Source: Gammaproteobacteria bacterium
GTDB taxonomy: Bacteria; Pseudomonadota; Gammaproteobacteria; UBA9214
DNA: 23,707 nt
Direction: 5' to 3'
Assembly (NCBI GenBank): GCA_030635865.1
Contig: DAOVYA010000001.1
Coordinates: forward strand, 1 to 23,707
Made by a program: the position numbers and the translations under genes. The notes under the pieces are model-generated. The model worked only from the letters and a program-made list of their open reading frames with translations, had not been told where the DNA came from and did no database searches. Of the stretch, positions 22,837 through 23,707 are shown one piece after another. The number at the start of each line of letters is the position of its first letter. Positions within the stretch are counted from its first letter, which is position 1.

Positions 22837-23707
22837 ATGCCTGTTCACAACGAAGATATTGCCGCCGTATTTGACGAAATCGCGGACCTGCTCGAGATCG
22901 AAGGTGACAACCCGTTTCGTATTCGTGCCTACCATAACGGTGCGCAAACGCTGCGCGAACTCGGTCGGGAAGTCCGCACGCTGATCGAGCACGGCGAAGA
23001 CATCACCCGCCTTTCCGGTATCGGCAAGAACCTGGCCACTAAAATTCACGAGATTCTTGATACCGGTCATTGCCGAACGCTGGACAAGCTGCGTAAAAAG
23101 CTGCCCGCCGATCTGACCGATCTGCTGAAGCTGCCGGGCCTGGGTCCCAGGCGCGTACATGCCCTGTTCCATGAACTGGACATCCACACCCACGAGCAAC
23201 TGGAACGCGCGGCCCGCGACGGCCTGATTCAGCAGTTGCCTGGTTTCGGAGCAAAAACCGAAACGCGCATCCTCGAGGCACTGCAGGCGCATGCCGATAC
23301 CAGCCGGCGTTTCAAACTGGCAGTCGCCGGTCGCTACGCCGAGCCGTTGGTGGCATACCTCAAAACCGCCAGCGGCGTCAGAAAAGTGGAAGTCGCCGGC
23401 AGCTTCAGGCGTTCCCGCGAAACAGTTGGTGACCTGGACATTCTGGTCATTGCGAGCCATGGCCGCAGCGTCATCGAGCACTTTGTTGCCTACGACGAAG
23501 TCGAAAACGTGCTGTCCAGCGGCACCACGCGTGCGACCGTCATCCTGCGCAGTGGTCTGCAAGTCGATATACGCGTCATCGCGCCGGCAAGTTACGGCGC
23601 TGCCCTGTACTACTTCACCGGCAGCCGGTCGCACAATATTGCCGTGCGTCGTATCGCACAGCGGCAAGGCCTGAAAATCAACGAGTATGGCGTCTTTCAA
23701 GGCGACA
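22837..23707 (+). CDS. polX: PolX-type DNA polymerase (family X), 3' end outside window
   Basis: The frame is open from ATG 22837 to the window edge (290 codons), so the gene is cut only by the window. Three helix-hairpin-helix motifs are visible: LSGIGKNLATKI at 59-70, LPGLGPRRVHAL at 99-110 and LPGFGAKTETRI at 134-145. The polymerase palm has GSFRR at 188-192, the metal-binding Asp199 and Asp201 in GDLDIL, and Asp244 in LQVDIRV, with YYFTGS at 258-263. All catalytic aspartates are thus present. Bacterial PolX enzymes fill gaps in base-excision repair and usually carry a C-terminal PHP exonuclease domain, which would lie beyond this sequence. It starts 4 bases after the membrane protein, so it is probably cotranscribed. 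Confidence 0.94.
   Translation, partial: MPVHNEDIAAVFDEIADLLEIEGDNPFRIRAYHNGAQTLRELGREVRTLIEHGEDITRLSGIGKNLATKIHEILDTGHCRTLDKLRKKLPADLTDLLKLPGLGPRRVHALFHELDIHTHEQLERAARDGLIQQLPGFGAKTETRILEALQAHADTSRRFKLAVAGRYAEPLVAYLKTASGVRKVEVAGSFRRSRETVGDLDILVIASHGRSVIEHFVAYDEVENVLSSGTTRATVILRSGLQVDIRVIAPASYGAALYYFTGSRSHNIAVRRIAQRQGLKINEYGVFQGD

Noticed and set aside
22768..23700. 310-codon open frame on the minus strand
   Set aside because: It is antisense to polX, whose helix-hairpin-helix motifs and catalytic aspartates are unmistakable; the minus product has no family features.

Overview
The window looks like a chromosomal segment of a free-living, Gram-negative proteobacterium, most probably a gammaproteobacterium. 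Supporting signs are exported proteins with classic signal peptides, a periplasmic MsrA, TrhO, GrxC, class I fructose-bisphosphate aldolase, PolX, and two sites that fit FNR/Anr-type oxygen regulators. No rRNA, tRNA, CRISPR array, phage gene or transposase gene was seen. The species cannot be named from this sequence.

Layout. (1) Bases 122-3494 hold four tightly packed plus-strand genes: a family 2 glycosyltransferase, a nucleoside phosphorylase/nucleosidase-like protein, a radical SAM protein of the spore photoproduct lyase family, and a short-chain dehydrogenase. Glutaredoxin 3 and an unrecognised 141-residue protein follow. (2) A minus-strand SLC13/DASS-type anion transporter overlaps that unknown gene tail to tail. 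(3) Bases 5.9-9.1 kb are rich in repeats. A perfect 62-bp inverted repeat brackets about 2.7 kb carrying a periplasmic msrA, a small membrane protein and a quinone-oxidoreductase-like dehydrogenase. (4) trhO is on the minus strand. (5) A minus-strand set of three exported proteins follows: DUF1028, a GlcG/HbpS-like protein and a monohaem cytochrome c. Divergent to it are a small secreted protein and a TlpA-like thioredoxin. (6) A beta-CASP metallo-beta-lactamase RNase-like gene is divergent from class I aldolase. (7) A structured inverted-repeat element of about 236 bp ends the aldolase gene. (8) A minus-strand amrS-ahcY-pcm cluster deals with SAM and SAH chemistry. (9) Divergent from it is a plus-strand operon: a second isoaspartyl methyltransferase carrying a signal peptide, a large membrane protein with a spermidine-synthase-like domain predicted to face the periplasm, and polX, which runs off the window.

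The most interesting region is 14.9-23.7 kb. Two nearly identical FNR-type boxes, each placed as in a class II activated promoter, point at the RNase-like gene and at the secreted methyltransferase operon. That operon places two SAM-fold proteins outside the cytoplasm, where SAM is not expected, next to a cytoplasmic set that makes and recycles SAH. The first operon is the second point of interest, because it combines an SPL-family radical SAM enzyme with a nucleosidase-fold protein in what appears to be a non-sporulating bacterium. All functional links are inferences from sequence and gene order.
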